A stretch of 64,000 bases of DNA from Halalkalibacter alkalisediminis. Lineage in GTDB: Bacteria > Bacillota > Bacilli > Bacillales > Bacillaceae_D. Shown here piece by piece: positions 35,621 through 44,980 of this stretch. How positions within the stretch are numbered: position 1 is the first letter of the stretch; every line of letters starts with the position of its first letter. Below the pieces are notes generated by a model. That model searched no databases. It saw only the letters and a program-made list of their open reading frames with translations, and was not told the origin of the DNA. The translations under genes were made by a program, and so were the position numbers. The stretch is taken from assembly GCF_028610705.1 (NCBI RefSeq), contig NZ_JAQQWT010000018.1, forward strand, positions 1 through 64,000, given 5' to 3'.

Positions 35621-36967
35621 ATGGAACGCAAAAGAGATAAGAAGGGTAAGCTTTTTTTAGCAGCAATGATAAGTCTTTCTGCTGTATTCGCTCCTTTTGT
35701 AAGCGCAGGTGTATCTGCCAAAGAAAATATGGATCCTTCTAATTGGACTCGTGAAGATGTTAGTACTCTTTCAATGAATACTCAAAATACGGCACCTACT
35801 ATTGACAAAGACGAACTTATTCAAATCACATCAGACTCTTATATTTGGGATACTTGGCCATTGCAAGAAAAGAATGGCCATCCAGCTGTCGTCAACGGCT
35901 TTAAAATTATTTTTGCTTTGTCAGTGCCGAATGATGTCCTTCCTGGGAAGCGACATGATACAGCTGAAATTCATTATTTCTTTTCAAAGGACGGGAAGAG
36001 CTGGAAATCCGGTGGCCCTGTTTTCAAAGATGGAGAAGCATTAGGCTCAAGACAATGGGCTGGATCTTCGATTGTTCACAAAGATGGGAAATTACAAATT
36101 TTCTACACCGCAACAGGTAAGAAAGGTGAAACTCACCTAAGCTATGATCAGCGAATCGCAACTGCAACGGCAACGATAAAAACAACGAACACAAGTGTGA
36201 CATTTGAGGATTGGTCCACACATGAAATCATTCTTGAAGCAGATGGAGAATACTATCAAACAAATGAACAAACAGGTTCAGTAGAATCTTCCTATGCATT
36301 CCGTGACCCGTATTTTTTCCAGGATCCAAAGACTGGGGAAGAATATCTATTGTTTGAAGGAAACTCTGCTGGGAAGCTTGAAGACAGATCCTATAAACAT
36401 GAATATATTGGCTCGGCAGCATTTCGTCAAAATCATGTGATCCCTGATGGATCAAAAGCGTTTAATGGCAGTGTTGGTATTGCCAAAGCAACGAATCAAG
36501 GTTTGAATCAATTTAATTTGCTGCCACCATTGCTAGAAGCGAACTATGTAAATGATGAACTGGAAAGACCCAGTGTCATGGTAAAAGGAAACAACTACTA
36601 TCTTTTTGTAAAGACACACAGTGAAAAATTCGCCTCCGGCCTTAAGGCACCGGAAGGGTTATACGGGTTTACTTCAGATTCCCTTTTTGGAGGCTATCAA
36701 CCCTTGAATGAAAGTGGGCTAGTCATCGCAAATCCAACCGATAACCCGTATCAAGCCTATTCTTGGATGGTGATGTCGAATGGCACTGTCATTAGTTTTG
36801 TGAATTATGTAGATGTGGATGGTAAAGATATTTATGAAATTGGCGAGCAATCACCAGAGTATCAAATGGAACATTTCGGTGGAATGCTGGCACCTTCATT
36901 AAAAATATCGATCACACGTAATGAAACAAAAATCCTTCATGAAAAGAAGCAAGGGGTTTTTAAATAA
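35621..36967 (+). CDS. GH68 fructosyltransferase 3 (ERPS variant)
   Basis: 448 residues with signal peptide ending SAGVSA near residue 33. Asp77 (IWDTWPL), Asp229 (FRDP) and Glu315 are kept, but the residue two after Arg316 is Ser instead of His (ELERPSVM against ERPH in copies 1 and 2). That position is next to the acid/base, so acceptor choice or hydrolysis/transfer balance may differ. RBS is AGGGGG. A hairpin at 37057-37090 may end the transcript. Confidence 0.9.
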   Translation: MERKRDKKGKLFLAAMISLSAVFAPFVSAGVSAKENMDPSNWTREDVSTLSMNTQNTAPTIDKDELIQITSDSYIWDTWPLQEKNGHPAVVNGFKIIFALSVPNDVLPGKRHDTAEIHYFFSKDGKSWKSGGPVFKDGEALGSRQWAGSSIVHKDGKLQIFYTATGKKGETHLSYDQRIATATATIKTTNTSVTFEDWSTHEIILEADGEYYQTNEQTGSVESSYAFRDPYFFQDPKTGEEYLLFEGNSAGKLEDRSYKHEYIGSAAFRQNHVIPDGSKAFNGSVGIAKATNQGLNQFNLLPPLLEANYVNDELERPSVMVKGNNYYLFVKTHSEKFASGLKAPEGLYGFTSDSLFGGYQPLNESGLVIANPTDNPYQAYSWMVMSNGTVISFVNYVDVDGKDIYEIGEQSPEYQMEHFGGMLAPSLKISITRNETKILHEKKQGVFK

Positions 36968-37056
36968 GGTGAGACTTTCCTCAGTGGGTTATTCTTCAAC
37001 CGCCACTGATGGACAGCAATTTTGACTGCCAGTTAGGAATAAACGAGAAGAACAAG

Positions 37057-37090
37057 CAATGGCGTTCAGTTTTTTTACTGAGCGTCATTG
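37057..37090 (+). terminator. Hairpin after GH68 gene 3
   Basis: CAATGGCGTTCAGT and ACTGAGCGTCATTG pair across a loop of six Ts. The T-run is in the loop, so termination is not certain. Confidence 0.4.
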
Positions 37091-37092
37091 TA

Positions 37093-37230
37093 TATGGTTC
37101 CCTTTTAGAACGGTCATTAGCTTTGTACACTTTACTAACCTTGGAGACAAAACGATTGCAGACGTTGGTCTTCTAACTCCTTAATATCACTTGAACATTT
37201 TGGTGGGATGCCCGCAATTGCTTTGAATCA
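37093..37230 (+). pseudogene. Fourth GH68 gene, C-terminal relic
   Basis: In broken frames the stretch reads VISFVHFTNLGDKTIADVGL, a stop, then after a shift EHFGGMPAIAL. This aligns with the C-terminal part of copies 2 and 3 (VVAFAHFGDIGDMSIDDIGH and EHFGGTLPP; VISFVNYVDVDGKDIYEIGE and EHFGGMLAP). Only about 45 codons of a former fourth paralogue remain between copy 3 and the GH32 gene. Confidence 0.7.
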
Positions 37231-37353
37231 TGACCGTATGCATATGGTGATATAGGACAAGGTGTCATCAAATAATGATCATGAGTCACCCTTTTATGGT
37301 TAAAGTGAGAGGCTGCTTTCATCTAATTTTCATATAGGAAAGTGAGGAGCATC

Positions 37354-39747
37354 ATGAAACGTTATCTAGTAATCTTTTTTATTATTGTTACAGCACTAAT
37401 CATCTGGTTTAAGACCGAAGAATTAAGTAATGAGCAAGAGCAAGTTGAAGAGGAGCCGCCTGAACTACAACAAGAAGATGAATCGTTAGAGGGAGTGGCT
37501 GCCTTATGGAAATTTGATGAAGGAACAGGTACGACTACCGTTGAAACACGTTCCAATCAAGAGCACCACATTCATTATGTTTTTAACGATGCCGTTGATA
37601 AACCGAGCAGCGATCCACTTTGGAAACAGGGGATTTCAGGAAATGCTTTGCTGTTTGATGGTTACTCAACCTGGGTTTCGGCAGATACATCGGGATTACA
37701 TCTTCCAGAAGATGCGATGACCATTGAAGCTTGGGTGGCCCCTCGTGCGTTTGAATGGGGAAATGAAGGAAAGCTTTCTTCCATTATTAGCTTTCATCAT
37801 AAAGAGGAAAATCAAGGCTTTCAATTAGGTGTCTTTCGTCATGGAACATGGTCGTTCCAATTTGGGACAGGTGAGGAATGGTTGGAAGTGTGGGCAGATG
37901 AGGAATTTAGACTTCCAAGAAATGAATGGTCCCATCTTGTTGCTGTTTTTTCTCAAGAGAGAAACGAAGTCGTCCTTTATCGTAATGGCGAACAAGCGGG
38001 CCGTCTAGAGATTCCGCCTCATACTCAGGTCGCCTTACCCGATCAAGAACTTCGAATCGGAAAAAATAATGACCCTGCTAAAATAAGTGATACATTTGAT
38101 GCGAGTATGTTTAATGGGTTAATTGATGAGGTGAAACTTTATCAAACCGCACTTGAACCGCATATCATTGAGGAGCGTTTTAATCCATTTTTGGGTGAAG
38201 GGCTTCCTGACCCTAGTTCGGAACTTGCTTGGGACAGAAGCAGATATGAAGGGGATCGTCATCGACCCCAGTACCATTTTACCCCCCCAGAGCATTGGAT
38301 GAACGAACCGCATGCACCGCTATATTTTAACGGACAGTACCATTTATTTTATCAGTTTAATCCAGCTGGTCCTTATTGGGGCGGTATTCACTGGGGACAT
38401 GCAGTCAGTGATGATCTCATTCACTGGAGAGACTTACCCATTGCCTTAGCCCCTGAAGCAGATCAAGTCGACCCTGATGGTGTATGGTCTGGCGATTCGA
38501 TTATCGATGATGAAGGCAACCCTGCTCTATTTTTTACCGCAGGAAATGATAGCATGAGGCCAAATCAAATGACAGGTCTAGCAAGAAGTACGTTTTTAGA
38601 TGATCAAAATCCTGATTTAGTTGATTGGATTAAGCATCCAGAACCCGTAACGATTCAAGAAGAAGAGATTCAAACGGAAAAAGGAACGGTTTGGCATGGT
38701 CAATTTAGAGATCCGTTTGTTTTTAAATCTGGAGATAAATGGGTCCAACTTGTGGGTTCAGGAATAAAAGATGGCGAGGAATCAGTTGGAGGAACCGCGC
38801 TTGTTTACACATCAGATAACTTAATCGATTGGCATTATGAGCATCCTCTTATGATCGGAAATGTCCTCAACTATCCGGAAACGGGTGATGTGTGGGAGCT
38901 TCCCATTCTATTACCGATTGGGGAAAACGATAGCGGGGAAGAAAAATATGTTTTTCTCATTAATCCATGGTTTGACGGTGATAGTGAATATGCGGTGAAA
39001 TACGTCTGGTATTGGATCGGCTCGTGGGATGATGAAACCTATCAGTTTATCCCTGATCAAGAAGATCCGCAGTTGCTAGATGTCGGCGAACACTTTACAG
39101 GACCAAGTGGAATGGTCGATGATCAAGGCCGAGCCATTGTTTTTTCGATTACACAGGATAGAAGAACCGAAGAAAGTCGATACAATGCCGGATGGGCTCA
39201 CAATGCTGGTTTACCAATCGTCCTATCGCTTCGTGACAATCATCGTCTAGGAGTGCAACCTGTTCAGGAAGTAGAACGTTTAAGAGAAGAACACCTTTAT
39301 GCACTCGACACCCCTTCTACCATAGAAGACGTGAACCAACAAATAGCAGACCTCAGTGGAGACATGCTTGAAATTGAATTAGAAATAGAAAGAAAAGCAG
39401 CTCAAAAAGTCGGGATAAAAGTTCGTCAATCACCAGATCAAGAGGAAGAAACGCTCTTATTCTATGATTTTGACGAACAAACGATGAATGTCGATCGAGA
39501 GCGCTCCAGTCTTTCAGATCATGTGGAAAAAGGAATTCAAGGAGGAAAAGTGGAGTTTGAAGGCGACCTTTTACGCCTCCGTCTCTTTCTTGACCGCTCC
39601 ATGGTTGAAGCCTATATAAATGGCGTAAATAGTTTAACAACACGCGTCTATCCATCAAGAGACGATTCTCTCTATCTAGAATTGTTTACAGAAGGAGAGT
39701 CTGAAGTGAAGAAAATGAATGTATGGAGAATGGGAAGCGCGTATTAG
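37354..39747 (+). CDS. LamG-GH32 fructan hydrolase (levanase/sucrase type), membrane-anchored
   Basis: A 797-residue surface enzyme. Residues 4-20 form a signal anchor, then an acidic spacer (EEEPPELQQEDE). Residues ~50-285 are a LamG/concanavalin-like domain (DGYSTWVSADTSGLHLPEDAMTIEAWV, GLIDEVKLYQTAL). GH32 starts at about 305: QYHFTPPEHWMNEPHAPLYF with Glu318 where classic WMNDPNG has the nucleophile Asp, Asp453 in FRDP, acid/base Glu515 in WELP (usual WEC). A C-terminal beta-sandwich (LRLFLDRSMVEAYINGV) closes it. It should degrade the fructan made by its neighbours. ATG 37354 fits GAGGAG. Confidence 0.87.
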   Translation: MKRYLVIFFIIVTALIIWFKTEELSNEQEQVEEEPPELQQEDESLEGVAALWKFDEGTGTTTVETRSNQEHHIHYVFNDAVDKPSSDPLWKQGISGNALLFDGYSTWVSADTSGLHLPEDAMTIEAWVAPRAFEWGNEGKLSSIISFHHKEENQGFQLGVFRHGTWSFQFGTGEEWLEVWADEEFRLPRNEWSHLVAVFSQERNEVVLYRNGEQAGRLEIPPHTQVALPDQELRIGKNNDPAKISDTFDASMFNGLIDEVKLYQTALEPHIIEERFNPFLGEGLPDPSSELAWDRSRYEGDRHRPQYHFTPPEHWMNEPHAPLYFNGQYHLFYQFNPAGPYWGGIHWGHAVSDDLIHWRDLPIALAPEADQVDPDGVWSGDSIIDDEGNPALFFTAGNDSMRPNQMTGLARSTFLDDQNPDLVDWIKHPEPVTIQEEEIQTEKGTVWHGQFRDPFVFKSGDKWVQLVGSGIKDGEESVGGTALVYTSDNLIDWHYEHPLMIGNVLNYPETGDVWELPILLPIGENDSGEEKYVFLINPWFDGDSEYAVKYVWYWIGSWDDETYQFIPDQEDPQLLDVGEHFTGPSGMVDDQGRAIVFSITQDRRTEESRYNAGWAHNAGLPIVLSLRDNHRLGVQPVQEVERLREEHLYALDTPSTIEDVNQQIADLSGDMLEIELEIERKAAQKVGIKVRQSPDQEEETLLFYDFDEQTMNVDRERSSLSDHVEKGIQGGKVEFEGDLLRLRLFLDRSMVEAYINGVNSLTTRVYPSRDDSLYLELFTEGESEVKKMNVWRMGSAY

Positions 39748-39749
39748 TT

Positions 39750-39780
39750 GGGAAGCGGGGGGACGGTTCTCTTGCTTCCT
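39750..39780. repeat. REP unit (GGGAAGC...GCTTCC)
   Basis: GGAAGC and GCTTCC flank GGGGACGGTTCTC. Close copies stand at 15334-15364, 44981-45009, 45119-45148, 46033-46076, 52748-52777 and 52958-52985, mostly directly after genes. A GGTACCTGGCATCACC word of the other REP type follows at 39790. Confidence 0.75.
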
Positions 39781-39821
39781 CTTGACTGCGGTACCTGGCA
39801 TCACCAGGATTTTCTCAAAAC

Positions 39822-39886
39822 CAAAAAAAGAAGGAACCGCCTCACTCCGATCAAGCAGAGTGCGGGGTTCCTTCTTCTTTTTTTTG
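39822..39886. terminator. Bidirectional terminator
   Basis: AAAAAAAGAAGGAACC at 39823 pairs with GGTTCCTTCTTCTTTTTTTT at 39867. T-runs on both strands serve the convergent GH32 and NSS transporter genes. Confidence 0.85.
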
Positions 39887-39909
39887 CATTAGTAGGCTCA
39901 GTCGCTCTC

Positions 39910-41253
39910 CTAAAACAAACCAATCATATTAATAAACACAATCATAATCGTAACCGGAACCATCCATCTCATCAGAAACTTCCATGTGGAGAACCAAGTA
40001 GGAGAGAGTGTATTCCCTGCTTGAAACTCACTGGCGATGAGGTGTTGATCCATTCGGTAGGAGATAAATAAAGCAATGAGCAAGCTTCCTAGTGGCAGCA
40101 TGATGTTACTAACGAGATAGTCGGTCGCATCAAACACGGATAAGCCAAAAATCAGCACATCTTGAAGGACACCAAAGGATAACGCTGCTGGTATTCCAGC
40201 TAAGAAAACCACGATTCCTGAAACGAGAGCTACCTTGCTTCGTGAACGTTTCCCGTCCTCTGTAAAGGCAGAGATGATAATCTCAAGCAAACTAAACGAG
40301 GAGGTTAAAGTGGCAAACAGAAATAATAGTAAAAATAAGCTTAAGAACACAGAACCAAGTGGCATTTGCGAGAATGCGGTTGGCAGGACGATGAATAGTA
40401 ATCCAGGACCTTCTGCTGGTTCAAGCCCAAACGAGAACACCACTGGAAAGATAGCAAGACCCGCTAGTAAGGAAACAAAGATGTTCATGAAGACAACCGA
40501 TGATGCTGCTTGCGGAATGCTTTCTTTTCTGTCTAAGTAAGAACTATATGTAACCATGCAAGAGAACCCAACCGCTAAAGAGAAAAAGGATTGCCCAAGT
40601 GCATATAAGATCGATTCCCCTGTTATATTCGAGAAATCAGGCTGTAGGAAAAAGCGAACCCCTTCCATCGCTCCTTCTAACGTCAGGGAACGGCCGACAA
40701 GAATAATGAAGAAAACAAAAAGCAGTGGCATTAAATACTTACTAGCTTTTTCGATCCCGTTTTTAATGCCAAATGATAAGACGATCACGTTAATCAGTAA
40801 GAATAAAGCTAAACCCGTTAACCCCATCCAAGGCGTACTCGTCACTTGCCCAAATAACTGACCGTAGTTAGCGCTTTCATGAATGATGTTACCAGAAACG
40901 GCGAGTCCAGAGTAAAGCAGGACCCAGCCCCCTACGACACTGTAAAAAGAAAGTAATAAGAAGCACCCGATTACACCAAGGCGACCGACCCAAACCCAAA
41001 GGCTATTAGGCGCTAACGTTTGATAAGCCGTGATCGCTTCTTTCTTTGCGCCTCTTCCAATCACAAATTCAGAAATCAGCATCGAAAGGCCAATGACAAC
41101 GGTAAAGGCGATGAAGATAAGGAAAAAGGCGCCGCCGCCGTTCATCCCTGCGACATAGGGGAATTTCCAAATGGCTCCTAAGCCAATCGCCGCTCCGGCT
41201 GTTGCCAGAATAAATCCTAATTTAGATGACCATTGTTCGCGATTTTCACTCAT
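39910..41253 (-). CDS. Sodium-dependent transporter of the NSS/SNF family
   Basis: A 447-residue symporter with 11-12 helices. NSS signatures: WSSKLGFILATAGAAIGLGAIWKFPYVAGMNGGGAFFL (sodium and substrate site in helix 1), LFFSLAVGFSCMVTYSSYL-like QSFFSLAVGFSCMVTYSSY in helix 6, and TSSFSLLEIIISAF in helix 8. Bacterial members carry tryptophan (TnaT), tyrosine or leucine. It follows kynA in the same direction after a hairpin, so tryptophan or kynurenine uptake is a reasonable inference. Confidence 0.88.
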   Translation of the reverse strand: MSENREQWSSKLGFILATAGAAIGLGAIWKFPYVAGMNGGGAFFLIFIAFTVVIGLSMLISEFVIGRGAKKEAITAYQTLAPNSLWVWVGRLGVIGCFLLLSFYSVVGGWVLLYSGLAVSGNIIHESANYGQLFGQVTSTPWMGLTGLALFLLINVIVLSFGIKNGIEKASKYLMPLLFVFFIILVGRSLTLEGAMEGVRFFLQPDFSNITGESILYALGQSFFSLAVGFSCMVTYSSYLDRKESIPQAASSVVFMNIFVSLLAGLAIFPVVFSFGLEPAEGPGLLFIVLPTAFSQMPLGSVFLSLFLLLFLFATLTSSFSLLEIIISAFTEDGKRSRSKVALVSGIVVFLAGIPAALSFGVLQDVLIFGLSVFDATDYLVSNIMLPLGSLLIALFISYRMDQHLIASEFQAGNTLSPTWFSTWKFLMRWMVPVTIMIVFINMIGLF

Positions 41254-41326
41254 AATACCATCCTTTGCTACGTGATTTTTTACTTAGCTGATGTTGTTTC
41301 CCCGCTACCTTTTATACTGAAAAGGG

Positions 41327-41360
41327 AGGCCACTGAAAAAGGTGTATGTTCCAGTGGCCT
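41327..41360 (-). terminator. Hairpin between kynA and the NSS transporter
   Basis: AGGCCACTG and CAGTGGCCT form a perfect nine-pair stem; the minus-strand side is followed by CCCTTTTC. A weak terminator or processing site. The nearby GGGGCAGGCACCAGG (41386) is a REP word. Confidence 0.55.
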
Positions 41361-41402
41361 TGAATCTGCTAAAAGGGACTTTTAAGCGGGGCAGGCACCA
41401 GG

Positions 41403-42257
41403 TTAAATTTCTGTTCGTAAATCCCATAGCTCAGGGAAAAAGCGTTGGTCTAGAACTTTTTTCAAGTAGTTCACACCAGAAGATCCGCCCGTTCCTACTT
41501 TAAATCCAATGATGCGTTCAACGGTTTTCATATGACGGAAGCGCCATTGTTGAAGCCAATCTTCAATATCGACTAGTTTTTCTCCCAATTGATATAAATC
41601 CCAATATTGCTCCACATCACGGTATACTGTTAACCAAGCTTCGCGGACCGATTCATCTGCTTCATATGGTTTGGAGTAATCGCGATTCACCATTGCTGGA
41701 TTAACCGGTAATCCTGCTTTGGCAAGAGCTTGTATCGATACGTCATACAAACTTGGAGCATGATAGGCTTGCTCAAGCGTCTGATGAAGCTCTGAGTCTT
41801 TTTCATAGATTTTTAGAATATGACCCGTTTTATAACCAAGAGCAAACTCGATTAAGCGATATTGGTAAGACTGGAAACCAGAAGCTTGACCAAGTGAGTC
41901 ACGGAATTCCATGTACTCAGCTGGCGTTAGGGTTGAAAGAACGTCCCACGCTTGAATAATTTGCGATTGAATTTTTGAGACACGAGCCAAACGTTTAAAA
42001 GAAGTTTGCAGGTCATCAGCTTGAATCGACTCGATCGCCGCATTTGTCTCATGCAAGATAAGCTTCATCCAAAGCTCACTCACTTGATGGATGACGATGA
42101 AAAGCATTTCATCATGGTGATCGGATAAACGAGTTTGACTCGAAAGAAGGCTATCTAACTGTAAATACTCGCCGTACGTCATGTTGTTTTTAAAATCAGT
42201 ATGAATGCCTTTTTCCGCTTCTGTTGCTTTATTTTGATACGTTTCTTTGTTCGTCAT
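41403..42257 (-). CDS. kynA: Tryptophan 2,3-dioxygenase
   Basis: Heme enzyme that opens the indole ring of L-tryptophan to N-formylkynurenine. Family features: [41 protein letters not shown] with the distal-site His, [20 protein letters not shown], and [28 protein letters not shown] with the heme-ligand His. Of two ATGs I prefer the second (42257), six bases after AGGAGG. Third gene of kynU-kynB-kynA. Confidence 0.95.
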   Translation of the reverse strand: MTNKETYQNKATEAEKGIHTDFKNNMTYGEYLQLDSLLSSQTRLSDHHDEMLFIVIHQVSELWMKLILHETNAAIESIQADDLQTSFKRLARVSKIQSQIIQAWDVLSTLTPAEYMEFRDSLGQASGFQSYQYRLIEFALGYKTGHILKIYEKDSELHQTLEQAYHAPSLYDVSIQALAKAGLPVNPAMVNRDYSKPYEADESVREAWLTVYRDVEQYWDLYQLGEKLVDIEDWLQQWRFRHMKTVERIIGFKVGTGGSSGVNYLKKVLDQRFFPELWDLRTEI

Positions 42258-42277
42258 CATAAGCCTCCTTGAATGTT

Positions 42278-42919
42278 TTAGAGTGGTCTAATTACCGCTC
42301 TGACTGGACTTCCATCGGCGTCTTTTAATGGCAATGGCAGAGCAATTAGCTCATAATCGCCTTCTTCGACACGGTCAAGCATCAGGTTTTCTAAGATGTG
42401 AATCTGGTGCTTGAATAAAGCATGATGTCCTTCTAGCTCTTTGCTGTCTAGTGCGTCGACAGAAGGGACATCGACCCCAATTAAGCGCACGCCTTTTTCC
42501 TGTAAGTAAGCAGCACCATCTGCGGTTACATAAGGAATGCTCTCAGGAAAACGGTCTGGTTGATTGGGAACCGCTGTTTTGATCAATAGACGCGTAACGC
42601 CGTCTAAATCAAACTGACTTAGGGCAGCGTGATCGATTTTTTCAAAGGCAGAAAGATCAATCACACGGGCCTCGCCGATAAAGACATTGATATCTAAATC
42701 TAATATCTTCGCCCCGTCATTGAGAAAATGAAAAGGAGCGTCGACGTGAGTCCCGGAATGAACACTCATCGTCATTTGTCCGATATTCACAGAACCTGTT
42801 TGTTCCTTCGAATACGTCACTTCATAGTGAAAAGGGGTGTCGCCTGGCCAATGGGCAAGCTTGTCATGCAAAGGCTGTGAAACATCGATCCACGATTTGT
42901 TTGCAGGTTGTTTACTCAT
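42278..42919 (-). CDS. kynB: Kynurenine formamidase
   Basis: A 213-residue cyclase-like metal hydrolase converting N-formylkynurenine to kynurenine and formate. The metal-binding [12 protein letters not shown] motif is intact, with [16 protein letters not shown] at the N-terminus and IGVDVPSVD and [18 protein letters not shown] further on. It starts two bases before the kynU stop is cleared, so the genes are tightly coupled. Confidence 0.94.
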   Translation of the reverse strand: MSKQPANKSWIDVSQPLHDKLAHWPGDTPFHYEVTYSKEQTGSVNIGQMTMSVHSGTHVDAPFHFLNDGAKILDLDINVFIGEARVIDLSAFEKIDHAALSQFDLDGVTRLLIKTAVPNQPDRFPESIPYVTADGAAYLQEKGVRLIGVDVPSVDALDSKELEGHHALFKHQIHILENLMLDRVEEGDYELIALPLPLKDADGSPVRAVIRPL

Positions 42920-42921
42920 GA

Positions 42922-44205
42922 TTACGCCACCACTTCACGTTCATTTTTAAACTGCTTATAGCGTTCTTCTTTCATGATCCGTTTTAAGATTTGAACACTT
43001 TCCCACACTTCTTCAAACGTATTATAAAGGGCCACCGGAGCAAGGCGAATGCCGTTTGGCGTACGGAAGTCTGGGATGATCTTTTCTTCTTTTAACGCTT
43101 TACAAATTCTTGCAGCCTCTGGATGTTCAAGATAAATGTGACCGCCTCGTCTATGATCTTCTTTCGGGTTTTGAATCGTCAAGCCGTACTCCGAAAGTTC
43201 GTGTTCAATCAGGTCCATTAAGTATTGAGTCAACTTTAGTGATTTAGCTCGAATGTTTTCCATGCCGGCTTCTTTAAAGATCGAGAGCGAGCCAATTAAT
43301 GGAGCCAGACTCAATACATGAGGGGTTCCCATTTGAAAAGCGCCAGCGTCTTCAGCTGGTGTTAAGGTGTGATCCATATCAAACTGCTTATCTTTGCGAG
43401 AACTAAACCAGCCAGCAAGGCCAGGGTGTCTGCCAAAATGTTTCTGATTCACAAACAAACCACCAACGCCACCAGGACCGCCATTTAAATGTTTGTAATT
43501 GCACCAAAAAGCAAAATCAACGTCCCATTCACTCAACTGGTGAGGGATCGAGCCGACCGAATGACACAAATCAAAGCCAATGAAAATGTTGCGCTTATGA
43601 GCTTCTGCCGTTAAACGCTTCATATCCAAAATCTGACCACTACGGTACAGAACACTTGGTAAGACAATGAGGGCGATATCTTCCTTCATTTCCTGGATGA
43701 TGTCATCTTCATTCAACGTATGGCCGTCAGAACTACTCACTTCTATTAAATGTTCGCTAGGGTCATAGCCTTTTAAAGCAAGCTGACTCTTCAAGGCATA
43801 TATATCACTCGGAAAATTTAACTCATCGGCTAAGATTTTCGTTCTCTTTCCTTCTGGTTTATAAAACGTACTCACTAATTGATGCAGGTTCACGGTTGTC
43901 GACCCTGTCACGATCACTTCCTCTGGCGATCCCCCTACAAGTGGAGCTAAGGTCTTTCCTAAGTTTTCGGATAAGTAAAACCAAGGATGCTCCCCTTGAG
44001 TCCATCCGTCAATGCCGTAGTTTTTCCATGAATCTAGTAAACTGAATAATGTTTGTTCTGCTCGTTTCGAAAGCAGGCCAAGCGAATTCCCGTCAAGATA
44101 GATACTTCCTTCCTTTACGTAGAACTCTTGACGAAAAGAGGCAAGACCATCTTGTTTATCTAAACCAAGCGCGTATTCTCTTTTGTAAGCGTTACCAACG
44201 GACAT
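42922..44205 (-). CDS. kynU: Kynureninase
   Basis: A 427-residue PLP enzyme that cleaves kynurenine to anthranilate and alanine. The PLP Lys lies in [21 protein letters not shown]. Other kynureninase marks are [16 protein letters not shown] and [17 protein letters not shown]. First gene of the operon, with GAGGAGGAG before the start, and a strong palindrome upstream. Anthranilate would leave or re-enter tryptophan synthesis. Confidence 0.95.
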   Translation of the reverse strand: MSVGNAYKREYALGLDKQDGLASFRQEFYVKEGSIYLDGNSLGLLSKRAEQTLFSLLDSWKNYGIDGWTQGEHPWFYLSENLGKTLAPLVGGSPEEVIVTGSTTVNLHQLVSTFYKPEGKRTKILADELNFPSDIYALKSQLALKGYDPSEHLIEVSSSDGHTLNEDDIIQEMKEDIALIVLPSVLYRSGQILDMKRLTAEAHKRNIFIGFDLCHSVGSIPHQLSEWDVDFAFWCNYKHLNGGPGGVGGLFVNQKHFGRHPGLAGWFSSRKDKQFDMDHTLTPAEDAGAFQMGTPHVLSLAPLIGSLSIFKEAGMENIRAKSLKLTQYLMDLIEHELSEYGLTIQNPKEDHRRGGHIYLEHPEAARICKALKEEKIIPDFRTPNGIRLAPVALYNTFEEVWESVQILKRIMKEERYKQFKNEREVVA

Positions 44206-44256
44206 GTAAAACTCCTCCTCAATAGAGTAATCTTCTGATTCGAATTATATTACAAT

Positions 44257-44289
44257 AATTGACACAATGTCAATGACATCGTGTCAATT
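44257..44289. promoter_or_regulatory. 33-bp operator of the kyn divergent region
   Basis: AATTGACACAATGTCA and TGACATCGTGTCAATT face each other around one A, with one mismatch. It lies between kynU and the divergent TetR gene, 52 bases from kynU and 76 from the TetR start. Two dimers of the TetR protein could bind, as in QacR-type sites, and control both directions. Confidence 0.75.
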
Positions 44290-44365
44290 AGTTATGGTAA
44301 CATTGTATTCAAAAGAATAACCTTGTAGAATAAGGATTACAGAGAAATCAAACGAGGTGTAGCAT

Positions 44366-44980
44366 GTGGCGAACGAAAATGAAAACTTAACGGTAAGGGA
44401 GCGTCAAGCTATTCAAACGAGAAAGAATCTGTTGGATGCGGGAAAAGCGATCTTTCTAGAAAATGGCTTCCAAAAAGCAACGATTTCTCAAATGATTAAA
44501 CGAGCCCATACCGGATATGGAACAGCCTATGTCTATTTTAAAAATAAAGATGATCTTTTGATTGTGTTAATGGAAGAAGTCATGGAGAAATTCTACCAAG
44601 TAGCGGAGCAGTCGTTTGAACCGAAGTCAAAGGGCGAAGCGCAAGAGCAAATTTCCGAGCAAGTTCGCTTGTTTCTCATGCTTGCGGTAGAAGAGAAAGC
44701 GATGATGAACGTGATCAAAGAAGCAATCGGAGTCTCACAAGAGGTGGAACAAAGATGGAATCTGATTCGTGAACGATTTATTGAACGAATTTCTGTCGAT
44801 GTTCGCTACTCACAAAAAAAGGGCCTAGCCAACCCAACCTTCAACCCTGTCCTCGTCGCACGCGGCTGGTTTTATGCAAACGAAATGTTTATGTGGGATT
44901 GTGTAAAGGGAGACAATTTATTCTCGATCGATGACGTGATTATGAATTTGACGCAGTTGTATGTGGATGGGTTGTATTGA
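44366..44980 (+). CDS. TetR-family transcriptional regulator of the kyn operon
   Basis: A 204-residue regulator. The TetR helix-turn-helix is at about residues 12-60 (TRKNLLDAGKAIFLENGFQKATISQMIKRAHTGYGTAYVYFKNKDDLL). The remaining helices form a ligand pocket. Start is GTG 44366 behind GAGGTG. Divergent from kynU across a 33-bp operator, so it is the obvious repressor, with kynurenine or tryptophan as possible inducer. Many known kyn operons are run by Lrp-type KynR, so a TetR here is a variation. Confidence 0.85.
   Translation: MANENENLTVRERQAIQTRKNLLDAGKAIFLENGFQKATISQMIKRAHTGYGTAYVYFKNKDDLLIVLMEEVMEKFYQVAEQSFEPKSKGEAQEQISEQVRLFLMLAVEEKAMMNVIKEAIGVSQEVEQRWNLIRERFIERISVDVRYSQKKGLANPTFNPVLVARGWFYANEMFMWDCVKGDNLFSIDDVIMNLTQLYVDGLY

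Noticed and set aside
32725-36967. Triple GH68 as an assembly duplication
   Set aside because: The three genes differ throughout in sequence, signal peptide and spacing, so they are true paralogues.
39750-39886. T-box or riboswitch in the GH32/NSS intergenic region
   Set aside because: The structure is explained by a REP unit and a bidirectional terminator between convergent genes.
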